This document shows positions 8,327 to 17,306 of a stretch of DNA of 64,000 nt, in pieces. The stretch lies in the NCBI GenBank assembly GCA_021324855.1, contig JAJPIG010000024.1, forward strand, positions 62,001 through 126,000. The letters are read 5' to 3'. The notes beneath the pieces were generated by a model. It made no database searches. It was not told the origin of the DNA and saw only the letters and a list, made by a program, of their open reading frames with translations. The translations under genes were made by a program, and so were the position numbers. The DNA is from Pseudomonadota bacterium (GTDB taxonomy: Bacteria > Desulfobacterota > Binatia > Binatales > Binataceae). Positions within the stretch are counted from its first letter, which is position 1. The number at the start of each line of letters is the position of its first letter.

Positions 8327-10504
8327 GTGGATGACATCGCAGCACAACGGATGATCTCCGCGGCTCTCGCGGCAGGCGCGACCGAGCTGGACGAAATCGA
8401 GTCCAAGAGGCTGGTGGCGACTGCTGGGGTGAGCGTCGTCGAGGCCGAGCCGGCGCGCGACGCTGAGGAAGCCGCGAAAATAGCCGCACACCTCGGTTTC
8501 CCCATCGTGCTGAAGGTCTTCTCGCCGGGTATCAGTCACAAGTCAGACGTCGGGGGTGTGGCGCTCAATCTGGGCTCGGAAGCGCAGGTGAAAGACGCGT
8601 TCGCCAGCATCAGAAATAATCTCGCGGTGCGAGCGCCGGGGGCGCCATTCGAAGGCGTGACAGTCCAGGCGATGGCGCCTGCCGGAATCGAGATGATGGT
8701 CGGATGTGCACGGGACCCGCGCTTTGGGCTGCTAATTACGCTCGCGATGGGCGGCATTTTCGTTGAAGTGCTGCGCGATTCGGTGACACGGCTCGCGCCA
8801 ATCGATGGTGACGAAGCGCGCGAAATGATCGATACGCTCGCCGGTGCGGCAATCCTGCGCGGTGTGCGTGGATGTGCGCCGTCGGACCTTGGCGCGCTCG
8901 CGGAGCTGCTCGTGTCCGTAACGCGTCTGGCTGCCGCCCATCCGGCGATTCGCGAACTCGATCTGAATCCGGTGATCCTCTACGAAAAGGGGCTGGTCGT
9001 CGTCGATGCGCGCGTGGTTCTCGCTCCGAAGACGGCGGAGCCTTCGGGACCGTCGCTTGTTGATAGCCGTCGAGACCGCCGAATCGAAAATCTGAAGCGC
9101 GCCTTTAATCCGCGGACGGTCGCCGTGATTGGCGACAAGCGGGCGAATTCCTTCCTGTGGCTGCGCTCGCTGACTGGCCTGCGTGGGAAGCTGTACTCGA
9201 TTCAAATCGATCCGGCCGAAGTGGCTGAGATCGAGCGGCTCGGAGTCGAGAATCGCGCGAGTCTTGCCGAGATTCCCGGACCCATCGATCTAGCGATCAG
9301 CGCCGTGCCGCGGCAGGTCGCGCCGCGCATCCTGCGCGATTGTATCGCGGCCGGAGTCGGCGCGATCAGTTTCTTCACCGCCGGTTTCAGCGAGACCGGA
9401 GAGGAACTGGGCGCGCGGCTCGAAGATGAAATTCGCCGCCTAGCGCTCGACTCAGAAATTGCGGTGGTTGGCCCCAATTGTATGGGGCTCTGCAATCCTG
9501 CGGCGGGCCTGCTCAACTTTCCCGGTCTGAAGGTGACCGACATCGGCGATGTTTGTTTCATCTCGCAGAGCGGAACCCACGCGGTGAATTTCTGCGCACA
9601 GGCGCAGGCGCGCGCGATCGCGATTAACAAGGCCGCGTCGATCGGCAACGCCACCGTGCTCGAGGCCGCAGACTATCTCGATTTAATGACCGCTGACCCG
9701 GCGACGCGGGTGATCGGGATGTACATCGAGGGGATGCGCGATGGCCGCCGGTTTTTCGACAGCCTGAAACGCGCCGCGACGCGACATCCGGTGGTCGTTT
9801 GGAAAGGCGGTGTGACCGAGGCGGGAGCACGCGCCACGCGATCGCATACCGCATCGCTCCAGACGCCCGGTGCGGTCTGGGACGCCGTCGTGCGGCAGAG
9901 CGGGGCGGTCGGCGTCGCGAGCATGGACGAGATGCTCGATAGCGTCGAGTTGTTCGCACGCGGACGACCGGTGAAGGGTCGCGGGATGGGCTTGGTCGCG
10001 ATGACCGGCGGGCAATCAGTGGTGATCACCGATACCTTCGCCGGCGCCGGCCTCGAAATCCCGGCGCTCTCGGCAGCCTCATACGAAGAACTTCGATCGT
10101 TCTTCAACATCATCGGCGGGAGTTATAGAAATCCCCTCGATGCCGGCGGCACGATCGGCACCGGAGTCAGCGGCGACAGCCTGGAAAAAATTCTCGATAT
10201 CCTCGAGCGCGACCCCGCGATCGACGCTGTGGTGCTGGAAATCGCAACCGGGCTTCGGGGCATGACGTGGGCATCACGCGAGCAGGATCTGGTCGGACTG
10301 CTCGACAAGCTAGCGGCCTTTAACCGGCGTTCGGTACGGCCGTTCGCGGTGATTCTGCACCCCGCACATATTGAGGCGATCGTCGCGCGCGCGAAGTCGC
10401 TGGCACGCGAGCGGGGTCTCGTCGTCTTCGAGAGCTTCGAACGCGCAGCCCGTGCGTTCCGGATCGCCTTTAACTACTGGAGCCGTCGGCAGCCGGCCGG
10501 CTAA
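8327..10504 (+). CDS. ADP-forming acyl-CoA synthetase, fused with ATP-grasp domain first
   Basis: The 725-residue fused enzyme belongs to the nucleoside-diphosphate-forming acyl-CoA synthetase superfamily, which links acid, CoA and ATP through a phosphohistidine. Residues about 1-230 are the beta-type ATP-grasp domain (FPIVLKVFSPGISHKSDVGGV, ELDLNPVILY). Residues about 250 onward are the alpha-type CoA-binding Rossmann domain (RTVAVIGDKRANS, VVGPNCMGLCNP) and ligase domain (FISQSGTHAV). His507 in RATRSHTASLQ aligns with the phosphorylated histidine. The beta-alpha order is the reverse of the common alpha-beta fusion. The start is GTG. The acid substrate cannot be told from sequence. Confidence 0.88.
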   Translation: MDDIAAQRMISAALAAGATELDEIESKRLVATAGVSVVEAEPARDAEEAAKIAAHLGFPIVLKVFSPGISHKSDVGGVALNLGSEAQVKDAFASIRNNLAVRAPGAPFEGVTVQAMAPAGIEMMVGCARDPRFGLLITLAMGGIFVEVLRDSVTRLAPIDGDEAREMIDTLAGAAILRGVRGCAPSDLGALAELLVSVTRLAAAHPAIRELDLNPVILYEKGLVVVDARVVLAPKTAEPSGPSLVDSRRDRRIENLKRAFNPRTVAVIGDKRANSFLWLRSLTGLRGKLYSIQIDPAEVAEIERLGVENRASLAEIPGPIDLAISAVPRQVAPRILRDCIAAGVGAISFFTAGFSETGEELGARLEDEIRRLALDSEIAVVGPNCMGLCNPAAGLLNFPGLKVTDIGDVCFISQSGTHAVNFCAQAQARAIAINKAASIGNATVLEAADYLDLMTADPATRVIGMYIEGMRDGRRFFDSLKRAATRHPVVVWKGGVTEAGARATRSHTASLQTPGAVWDAVVRQSGAVGVASMDEMLDSVELFARGRPVKGRGMGLVAMTGGQSVVITDTFAGAGLEIPALSAASYEELRSFFNIIGGSYRNPLDAGGTIGTGVSGDSLEKILDILERDPAIDAVVLEIATGLRGMTWASREQDLVGLLDKLAAFNRRSVRPFAVILHPAHIEAIVARAKSLARERGLVVFESFERAARAFRIAFNYWSRRQPAG

Positions 10505-10522
10505 TCAGGCGCAAAATTCCCT

Positions 10523-11998
10523 CTACGGCGTATCGTGGCGCGGCGGGGGTGGCGACAGACGTTTAGGACCGGGCTCGGCCGAGGTCGCCGGTTGGGCCGC
10601 TTCAGGAGGTGGAGGCGGCGCCATCAGCTCGGCCGCCGGCGAGAAAATAGTGAGCACGCTGCTCTTCTGGTCGCCATCGAGCATCGCGAGATTCTTGCCG
10701 TCAGGCGACCAGCTCATGAGGACGCTGCCTCGCGCGGGTCCGCTGGCCATCAGGAAAGCCGTACTTGGCGGAAGCAAGTAAGCGATGACCTCGCGCAAGG
10801 GGTCGGGACGGCCGGGCGAGATGACGTCGACTGCGGCGGAATCCGTCGTGGTCGTGTAGACCATCCGGCTTTCCGCGAGCATCGCGGGAATCGTGCGGAT
10901 GCCGAGCGGAACGATCCGCACCTCGCCGGCTTCGGGCGTGAAGGTCGCGAACTCGGAAAGCACCGGCGCATTAGGAGCTTCGGCGACGCGCCGCCAGGTC
11001 AAATCCTGGTTGCCGAGGGCGAAAACCTGCCCGCTGGCCATGAATGCCGCGGCGCTGGATGAGATGGCGATGAGAGCGCTCTTGCCGGTCGCGAGGTCGT
11101 AACGAAAGGTCGCGACCGTGTTGGCCGCCGGCATCGAATAAAGAAACCCATCATTGTGCGGTGACCACGCTAGAACCGTGATCGGTTCTTTGCTCCGCAG
11201 CACGGCGCAGAAATCCCTGGCGCGGTCGACTAAAACCGGCGGCGTGCCCGGGTCGCCGCCGCCGATCGCGAAGCGGCCGTCGCGGCTCCAGGTCAAATGC
11301 GACAGCGGACATTTGAGCTTCATCTGCTTGACGGCCCCGAGCCCGGCCGTCTCGATCATGAACAGGCCGTCGTTGGCGGAGCTCTGCGCCACGGGCTGCG
11401 CGCCGGGAGCTGGCGCCGGCTGAGCGCCGCTCGCGCGCAAGGCTAGCGCGATAGTATGGCCGTCAAGCCAGCTCATGCTGACGGAATCGAACTGGCCCGG
11501 AAACGCAGCGATCCGGCTCCCGTCTCCCTGCGCGACCACATCGTGAAGCACAATTTCAAGCTGATTGTTAGCCGGCTCCGCGACCGCGATTGCCAGCGTC
11601 ATACCGTCAGGGCTCGCCTCCACATCGACGATCGAGCCGCCCGGTGCGCCGGGGCCGAAATCGCTCGCGATGATCTGGGGGTTCCCGAGCGTCGCGGCAT
11701 CAAACTTTACTACGAAAGCCCGTCCCGCCTTGGCGCCGACCACTGCAATCTGAGCCCCATTCTGGAGCCAGATCGGGGCGAATGGCGGAACGGGCGCGAA
11801 GCCGTCCGGCAGAACTTTGCGTGCAATGACTTTGGCGCCAGTCGCGATTTCGAGTGTAGCGGTATGCTCTTTTGGCGCGAGCCGCGGCGGCTTCGCGGCA
11901 GCCGCCGCGGCCTGCTCGGCTGCGTGTTTCTTCGAGGCGCAAGCGGATGCGCCGATAGTTATCGCAAGCAGCACGAGGATTAAGGTCGGCCTTCGCAT
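10523..11998 (-). CDS. Putative lipoprotein with beta-propeller-like repeats
   Basis: The product has 491 residues from the ATG at 11998. It starts MRRPTLILVLLAITIGASAC, a signal peptide ending in a lipobox-like ASAC. After an Ala-rich linker come repeated segments such as VEASPDGMTLAIA, MSWLDGHTIALALR, LTWSRDGRFAIGG, LAWSPHNDGFLYS and MSWSPDGKNLAML. These resemble the blades of TolB/WD40-like propellers. The C-terminus is Pro/Ala-rich. Substrate or partner is unknown. The frame is open upstream to 12487, but that part is antisense to the protease gene and is rejected. It diverges from the SppA-type gene with only 46 bp between starts. Confidence 0.72.
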   Translation of the reverse strand: MRRPTLILVLLAITIGASACASKKHAAEQAAAAAAKPPRLAPKEHTATLEIATGAKVIARKVLPDGFAPVPPFAPIWLQNGAQIAVVGAKAGRAFVVKFDAATLGNPQIIASDFGPGAPGGSIVDVEASPDGMTLAIAVAEPANNQLEIVLHDVVAQGDGSRIAAFPGQFDSVSMSWLDGHTIALALRASGAQPAPAPGAQPVAQSSANDGLFMIETAGLGAVKQMKLKCPLSHLTWSRDGRFAIGGGDPGTPPVLVDRARDFCAVLRSKEPITVLAWSPHNDGFLYSMPAANTVATFRYDLATGKSALIAISSSAAAFMASGQVFALGNQDLTWRRVAEAPNAPVLSEFATFTPEAGEVRIVPLGIRTIPAMLAESRMVYTTTTDSAAVDVISPGRPDPLREVIAYLLPPSTAFLMASGPARGSVLMSWSPDGKNLAMLDGDQKSSVLTIFSPAAELMAPPPPPEAAQPATSAEPGPKRLSPPPPRHDTP

Positions 11999-12044
11999 TT
12001 CGCAAGCGTTCCAGAGCGGCATCGATATAATAAACTCAGGCGTG

Positions 12045-13868
12045 ATGATGATGAAGTTCGAAGCATTAAACAGGTTGATTCCGGGACGCTCGATGCGAAT
12101 CGCGATGGCGTTGGCCGGGCTGATTGTAGGCGGCATCTTTGCGTTCCGGCACGGGATGCCGGAGCTCAGTACAGCTTTGATTGTCGTTGCGGCGACGATG
12201 GCCGCGGCGTTTGTCGGCTTGGTCGTAATGCCTGCGCGGATCCCGCGCGAGGCGACACTCGAGATCCGGCTCGAAGGCGCGCTCCGCGAGCGCGCCCCGC
12301 GCTCGCTGCTCCAGCGCTTCCGAAGCCATTGGTTCCCGACGCTCGATGATCTTCGCGCCGCTCTTGGAGCGGCGGCGCGCGATCCTAAACTGCGCGCGCT
12401 TATCGTGGAGTTGGGCGGTTTGCAGGTCGGATTCGCCACCGCGCAGGAGCTGCATGATCTGATTGCCGCCGTGAAGCGGGCCGGCAAGCGCGTCGTCGCG
12501 GTGATGGCGGCCGATCATGTCAATGCACGGGAGTATCTGGTTGCGTGCGGCGCATCGCAAATCGTGGTCAACCCCGACACGCCGCTGATCATGCTCGGCG
12601 CGATGGCCGGAAGCATCTTCGTCAAGCGCGGGCTCGACAAGCTCCACATCGAGACCCAGGCGCTGCAATGGAAGGAGTACAAGGGCGCGGCCGAGATCTT
12701 CACGCGCAATTCGATGTCGGCGCCGCTTCGCGAAAGCTTGGAAGCGATCGTATCCGACTGGGAGCAGATCCTAGTGGACACTATCGCGGCGGATCGCGCC
12801 ATCGAAACGGCGCGGGCTCGTGAACTGGCGGGCGCCGGCTTTCTGAGCGCGCGAGCGGCTTGCGACGCGCGCCTGGCCGATCGGCTGGGTTACATCGAAG
12901 AAGTTCGCACCGAGCTCGAACCGCAGCGCGGCGAAACCGCGATTGTCGGGTTGGTGCGCTATCTGCGTCACGTGGCATTCAGCTTCCGGGGTCGCCGTCC
13001 GCATCGGATTGCGCTGGTGTACGGCGTCGGACCGATTATCGCGGGCGAACCGCCGCCGAGCGGCGACTTCATCAGCGGCGAAGCCACGGCGGCGGCGATT
13101 CGCGATGCCGGTCTCAATCCCGCCGTTCGCGCGATTGTCTTTCGGGTCAATTCTCCCGGCGGCTCCGCCGTGGGATCCGATCTTATCTGGCGCGCCGTAA
13201 AGCAGGCGCGTGAGCGCGGCAAGCCGGTGGTGGTCTCGATGGGCGACGTAGCCGGCTCGGGCGGCTACTACGTCGCGATGGGCGCAGATGCGATCGTCGC
13301 CGAGCCAGGCACGGTCACCGGCTCGATTGGCGTCATTTACACCAAGTTCAATCTGGGCGGCTTAATGGCTTCGATGGGCATCAACGTCGATTTCGCCAAG
13401 ACTCGCGCAGTAAGCGACGCGCTCTCTCCGACGCGGGCGATGTCGGAGGCGGAACTCGCGCAGCTCAATGCGGTGGTCGGCGAACTCTATGGAAACTTTA
13501 CAGCCAAGGTTGCTGAGGGACGGCGACTTGCGCCCGAGCAGGCGGAGGAGCTGGCACGTGGTCGGGTCTGGAGCGGAAGAGCGGCGCGAGAACGCGGGCT
13601 CGTTGATGAACTCGGCGGACTTGGCCGGGCGGTCGAAATCGCGCGCGCGAAGGCCGGCATCGCGCCCGATGCGGCGCACGTCCTGACGGAAATGCCTCCG
13701 CCGTCGATGTTTCTCGGGATGAAGGTGGCGCTGATTCCCGCCGAAATGGCGTGGGAAGCCGGGATGCTCGCGGAAATTTTCGGCGTCCCGCGGCGCTGGG
13801 CCCCGGCGATGCTACGGCTTGTGTTGCAGGGTGGCGCGATGCTGCTCTGCCCGTGGCTGGGCGGCTGA
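12045..13868 (+). CDS. sppA: SppA-type signal peptide peptidase (S49 family, double-domain)
   Basis: The 607-residue membrane protease belongs to the long, two-domain SppA class that degrades cleaved signal peptides. Two transmembrane segments lie near the N-terminus (IAMALAGLIVGGIFAF and LIVVAATMAAAFVGLVV). The catalytic dyad is visible: Lys213 in KEYKGAAEIF and Ser405 in GDVAGSGGYYVA; FRVNSPGGSAVGSD and GTVTGSIGVIYTKFN are also family motifs. Start is one of three consecutive ATGs at 12045, 12048 and 12051, preceded by an in-frame GTG. An upstream open frame to 11817 overlaps the divergent lipoprotein gene and is not used. Confidence 0.92.
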   Translation: MMMKFEALNRLIPGRSMRIAMALAGLIVGGIFAFRHGMPELSTALIVVAATMAAAFVGLVVMPARIPREATLEIRLEGALRERAPRSLLQRFRSHWFPTLDDLRAALGAAARDPKLRALIVELGGLQVGFATAQELHDLIAAVKRAGKRVVAVMAADHVNAREYLVACGASQIVVNPDTPLIMLGAMAGSIFVKRGLDKLHIETQALQWKEYKGAAEIFTRNSMSAPLRESLEAIVSDWEQILVDTIAADRAIETARARELAGAGFLSARAACDARLADRLGYIEEVRTELEPQRGETAIVGLVRYLRHVAFSFRGRRPHRIALVYGVGPIIAGEPPPSGDFISGEATAAAIRDAGLNPAVRAIVFRVNSPGGSAVGSDLIWRAVKQARERGKPVVVSMGDVAGSGGYYVAMGADAIVAEPGTVTGSIGVIYTKFNLGGLMASMGINVDFAKTRAVSDALSPTRAMSEAELAQLNAVVGELYGNFTAKVAEGRRLAPEQAEELARGRVWSGRAARERGLVDELGGLGRAVEIARAKAGIAPDAAHVLTEMPPPSMFLGMKVALIPAEMAWEAGMLAEIFGVPRRWAPAMLRLVLQGGAMLLCPWLGG

Positions 13869-14855
13869 TTAACGCTCGAGTTCTTCGCGAATCGAATACA
13901 TCTTCTGCCGTGCCTCCGAGACGTAGGCGTCGAGGTTGCGGCGATGGTTGGCGAAGATGCCGTCGGGCGACCCATTCATCACGATTAGCGGCTTCATCGT
14001 AGCGGCCTTGCCGAGCGGGTCGATGGTTTCATCGAATAGCTGTGAGAGCACGGGTTTGACGTTCAGCGACTGGTGATATTCGCGCTTCACCGCCTGCATC
14101 ATGTAGTACATCACATGCGCATAGCCTTGGGCGTGGTAGAAGTAGTCGTCGACATCCCAGGGCCGCACGGGGCTGCCGTCGTCCTTGCGCGTGCGATAGA
14201 GATTAGCGTGGGCATCGCCGAGCAAATCCATCCATGCCTGCAGGAGCCGGATCAGCTCGATATTGCGCTGGTTCAGTTCGCGCGATGTCGGCGGGGTGCG
14301 ATGCAGGCCCGCGATGTAGGCGCGTAGATGCCGGACGCCATCGCGATAGCGCGATTCGGCCGACGGCAGAATCCAGCGCGTGGCGTCATTGCGGAAATCG
14401 GTGTCGGCGATCATCAGGTTATCGTCGTACTCGTTGGACGAAACCTTGGTTAGATGATCGCGGAATACGCGCATCGTCTCGCGCATCGCGATGATAATCC
14501 CGAGCTGGCGATTGGCGTTATTGTCGGCCATAACGTGCATTCCCCAGAGCGGAAAATCGTTTGGGCGCCATCCGAAGCCGGTGTACAGCTCGTGATCCAT
14601 TATCGCGGCCATCGTGGCGGCATAGATCTCGCCCGGCATGAATGGCTTGTCCGGCGGAAACTGCTGGTCGATGTTCCAGTCGAGACGATCGTGATGAATC
14701 TGACCGAAGTGGAGCGCGACGTTGATGAGGAGCAGGAGAGCCGCGATCCCGATCGCGGCGAGCGCCAGCCGTCCAAAAAGCGTGTGCGAAATGCCGGCGG
14801 TGGGGGCAGAGGCAGGCCCGGTCGCCGAAGGCTCGTGCGGCGCAGCGTTGTTCAT
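13869..14855 (-). CDS. DUF2333 family membrane-anchored protein
   Basis: The 328-residue protein has one N-terminal transmembrane helix (LALAAIGIAALLLLINVALHF) and a long, probably periplasmic region. Its pattern, including GEIYAATMAAIMDHE, FGWRPNDFPLWGMHVMADNNANRQLGI and WDVDDYFYHAQGYAHVMYYMM, matches the DUF2333 family as I recall it. No function is established for that family. It is the last gene of a minus-strand set gshA, gspC, DUF2333, 27 bp after gspC, which would place it with cell-envelope or secretion functions. Confidence 0.72.
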   Translation of the reverse strand: MNNAAPHEPSATGPASAPTAGISHTLFGRLALAAIGIAALLLLINVALHFGQIHHDRLDWNIDQQFPPDKPFMPGEIYAATMAAIMDHELYTGFGWRPNDFPLWGMHVMADNNANRQLGIIIAMRETMRVFRDHLTKVSSNEYDDNLMIADTDFRNDATRWILPSAESRYRDGVRHLRAYIAGLHRTPPTSRELNQRNIELIRLLQAWMDLLGDAHANLYRTRKDDGSPVRPWDVDDYFYHAQGYAHVMYYMMQAVKREYHQSLNVKPVLSQLFDETIDPLGKAATMKPLIVMNGSPDGIFANHRRNLDAYVSEARQKMYSIREELER

Positions 14856-14882
14856 CCGCTGATCAAAAGACCCGAGTGGAGA

Positions 14883-15761
14883 TTAATGAATCGAGTAATG
14901 CATCAGCACCGGCGCGCCCTCTCGCATCACCTGGACAGTGAGCGAGGGCGCGTCGCGCAGCGTCGTGAAGAGCTGCATCGCCTGCGCAGGATCGCGAACT
15001 TCCTGACCGTTGATATTCATCAGGACGTCGCCGTCACGCAGGCCGATCTGCTGGAATATCGAGCCGGGCTGGATTTCGGAAAGCACGTAACCTTCAGGGC
15101 GTCCACCGACCATGTTCGGCACCGCGCGGATTTGGGTTAAGAGCGAGGCCAGGTTTGAGAGATTCTTGTCGACCACCGCGCGCTGCAGCATGTAATGATT
15201 GCTGCCATAGCGGCGGATGCCGCGGCCGCCGCGGAAGCGGGGCAGCCGCATCATCGGGTTCGTCCCGCTCGGACTGGGCGTCAACTCCGTCGACTCCATT
15301 GAGACGGTTACGCGGTTGCCGCCGCCCTGATCGATAATCACGCTGCTGCGTTTGACCTCCACCAGCCGGCCGGTGTCTGGAATCTCCTGGCCGACGCGGA
15401 ACAGAAGCTGCTGTCCGGTGCGCGTATCCTCGATAATCGCGAACGGCTCGCCGACACTCAGGATCGAAGTGCCGAGCAGCTTGATGTGCAGATCGCGCGC
15501 CATCGGCGCGGGCGGCGCCTGCACCTGCGGCGGCGGAGCGAGGTTGAAGATGTCACGCTTGGCAATGCGATCGTAAGCGGAACGGGGGAGCGTGGTCTCG
15601 ACTGCCGCAATGCGTGGCGGCGTGAAGGGCGTCGGCGGAGCAGCGGGATGAAGGCGGGCAATGATGATCTCATTGACGCACAGCGCGGCGAAGTAGGCCA
15701 TCGCTGCCACCAAGACCGCATTCAGAACCATGAGGTAGCGTTCCGAATTGCGTAAATCCAT
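14883..15761 (-). CDS. gspC: Type II secretion system protein C-like, PDZ domain protein
   Basis: The 292-residue protein has the GspC layout: a short cytoplasmic N-terminus, one transmembrane helix (YLMVLNAVLVAAMAYFAALCV), a Pro-rich linker, a homology-region-like beta domain (IKLLGTSILSVGEPFAIIED, GQEIPDTGRLVEVKRSSVII), and a C-terminal PDZ domain (GYVLSEIQPGSIFQQIGLRDGDVLMNING). GspC links the inner-membrane platform to the secretin. No other gsp genes are in the window, so it may be distant from its partners or act alone. It is 1 bp downstream of gshA on the same strand. Confidence 0.82.
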   Translation of the reverse strand: MDLRNSERYLMVLNAVLVAAMAYFAALCVNEIIIARLHPAAPPTPFTPPRIAAVETTLPRSAYDRIAKRDIFNLAPPPQVQAPPAPMARDLHIKLLGTSILSVGEPFAIIEDTRTGQQLLFRVGQEIPDTGRLVEVKRSSVIIDQGGGNRVTVSMESTELTPSPSGTNPMMRLPRFRGGRGIRRYGSNHYMLQRAVVDKNLSNLASLLTQIRAVPNMVGGRPEGYVLSEIQPGSIFQQIGLRDGDVLMNINGQEVRDPAQAMQLFTTLRDAPSLTVQVMREGAPVLMHYSIH

Positions 15762-17126
15762 CTACAGACTGGCCTCCGCCTGATACGAACATTCTTCGAC
15801 CAGCCGATTCACGTCGTAATTCCAGCGGCCTTTCCAACGATCGATGATCAGGCTCGCCTGATTATAGCCGCTGCGCACCTGGTCGAGCAGCCGCAGCAGG
15901 TAGATGGTTTCATCCTCGCCGCGATCGTTGAGCGCGTGCTGGCGAGAGAGGCCGTCGATCGCGATCAACAACAGCTCCAGTGCAAGATCGCGGAAGCTGA
16001 TCTTGCCGGCCCGCGCCGAAAGTCCGAACTTGCACGCCGCATCAATCAACGCGATCCGCTCCGGATAGCTCCAGCGTTTGACGATGTCCCACGCGCCATC
16101 GAGGCAGTCGCGCTCATAGAGCACGCCCTTCAGCAGGGCCGGCAGGGAAAGCATCAGCGCCGGTGGCTGGCTATCCGCCGAGCGCACCTCGATATATTTC
16201 TTGAGCCGCACTTCGGTAAAGATGGTCGTCAGATGGTTGGCCCAGTCATCGACGGTGGCGCGTACGCCGTTGTAGCCGCGTTCAAGGAACTGCCGAAACG
16301 TGATGCCGGGCGGGCGCGTCAGATCAATGTAATTATGGCCGCGAATCAAGAAGTACATCGGGACGTCGAGCGCGTAATCGACGTAGTCGCGGAAGCTGGC
16401 GTCTTCACGCAGTGTAAATTTCGGGATTCCGCAGCGGTCCCCATCGGTATCGGTCCAGATATGGCCGCGGAAGCTCTGGTAGCCGTTCAGCCCGCCGTCA
16501 CTCAGAGGAGAATTGGCGAAAATCGCGTAAAGCAGCGGGACGATGCCCATGCTCACGCGCAGCTTGCGCATCGCGTCGGCCTCGTCGCCGTAGTCGAGGT
16601 TAGATTGCACGCCCGCGGTCTGCTTCATCATCCGCTGGCCAAGCCGGCCCTTGCGCGCCATGTATGGATACATGATCCGGTAGCGCGTCTTGGGCAACAA
16701 TTCGATCTCGTCGATGCGGCTAATGGGCTGCATCCCGAGTCCCAGCAGAACGACGCCGAGCTCATCGGCGACGTTCAGCAGCTCTTCGATATGTCGGTTG
16801 AACTCGCGGTTCGCGCAATGGATGGTCTCGCATTGTTCGCCGGAGAGCTCAATCTGGCCGCCCGGTTCGACGGTGATGGTGGCGCGCTCACCACGAAGCG
16901 CGAGAATTCGTCCTTCCTCGTCCTCGGGCTCGTAGCCATAGCGATCGACGAGACGGCGCATGATCTCCTCGACGCCGCCCGGACCCGAAAACGGCAGCGC
17001 TCGGCCATCACGCGCGGAGACGGCAATCTTCTCGTATTCATTGCCGACTCGCCATTCCGATCGCGGCTTCGCGCCGCTTTCGAAGTAGTGGACCAGCTGC
17101 TCTTTATTTTCCAGCAGATCGCTCAT
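15762..17126 (-). CDS. gshA: Glutamate-cysteine ligase, plant/proteobacterial (GCS2) type
   Basis: The 454-residue enzyme makes gamma-glutamylcysteine, the rate-limiting step of glutathione synthesis. Motifs of the plant-type family are RVGNEYEKIAV near the N-terminus, TITVEPGGQIELSG, the tract MMKQTAGVQSNLDYGDEADAMRKL, and VRSADSQPPALMLSLPALLKG. It differs from the E. coli GshA class. No gshB is adjacent. It is the first gene of the minus-strand set with gspC and the DUF2333 gene, and diverges from glpK. Confidence 0.93.
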   Translation of the reverse strand: MSDLLENKEQLVHYFESGAKPRSEWRVGNEYEKIAVSARDGRALPFSGPGGVEEIMRRLVDRYGYEPEDEEGRILALRGERATITVEPGGQIELSGEQCETIHCANREFNRHIEELLNVADELGVVLLGLGMQPISRIDEIELLPKTRYRIMYPYMARKGRLGQRMMKQTAGVQSNLDYGDEADAMRKLRVSMGIVPLLYAIFANSPLSDGGLNGYQSFRGHIWTDTDGDRCGIPKFTLREDASFRDYVDYALDVPMYFLIRGHNYIDLTRPPGITFRQFLERGYNGVRATVDDWANHLTTIFTEVRLKKYIEVRSADSQPPALMLSLPALLKGVLYERDCLDGAWDIVKRWSYPERIALIDAACKFGLSARAGKISFRDLALELLLIAIDGLSRQHALNDRGEDETIYLLRLLDQVRSGYNQASLIIDRWKGRWNYDVNRLVEECSYQAEASL

Positions 17127-17306
17127 AGGCGTCGGCGCCTCGCATCGAGCCCCAAGACGCTGCCTATCATGGCCCCGCCGATTTGCTTAGGCAAGCTCGC
17201 ATATCTTTGAATTTTTGGTTGCCGGGGGGTTTTCCGCCTGCCTAAGGTGGGCGGTGATTTTCGACCCGGGGCCGGTGTGGAAAGATCTTAGGACCCGAAC
17301 TTCAAT

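Noticed and set aside
11999-12487. N-terminal extension of the minus-strand lipoprotein frame
   Set aside because: It runs antisense through the SppA-type gene, lacks protein character and would precede a clear signal peptide starting at 11998.
15936-17210. 424-codon plus-strand frame across gshA
   Set aside because: It is antisense to a full glutamate-cysteine ligase and shows no recognisable domain.
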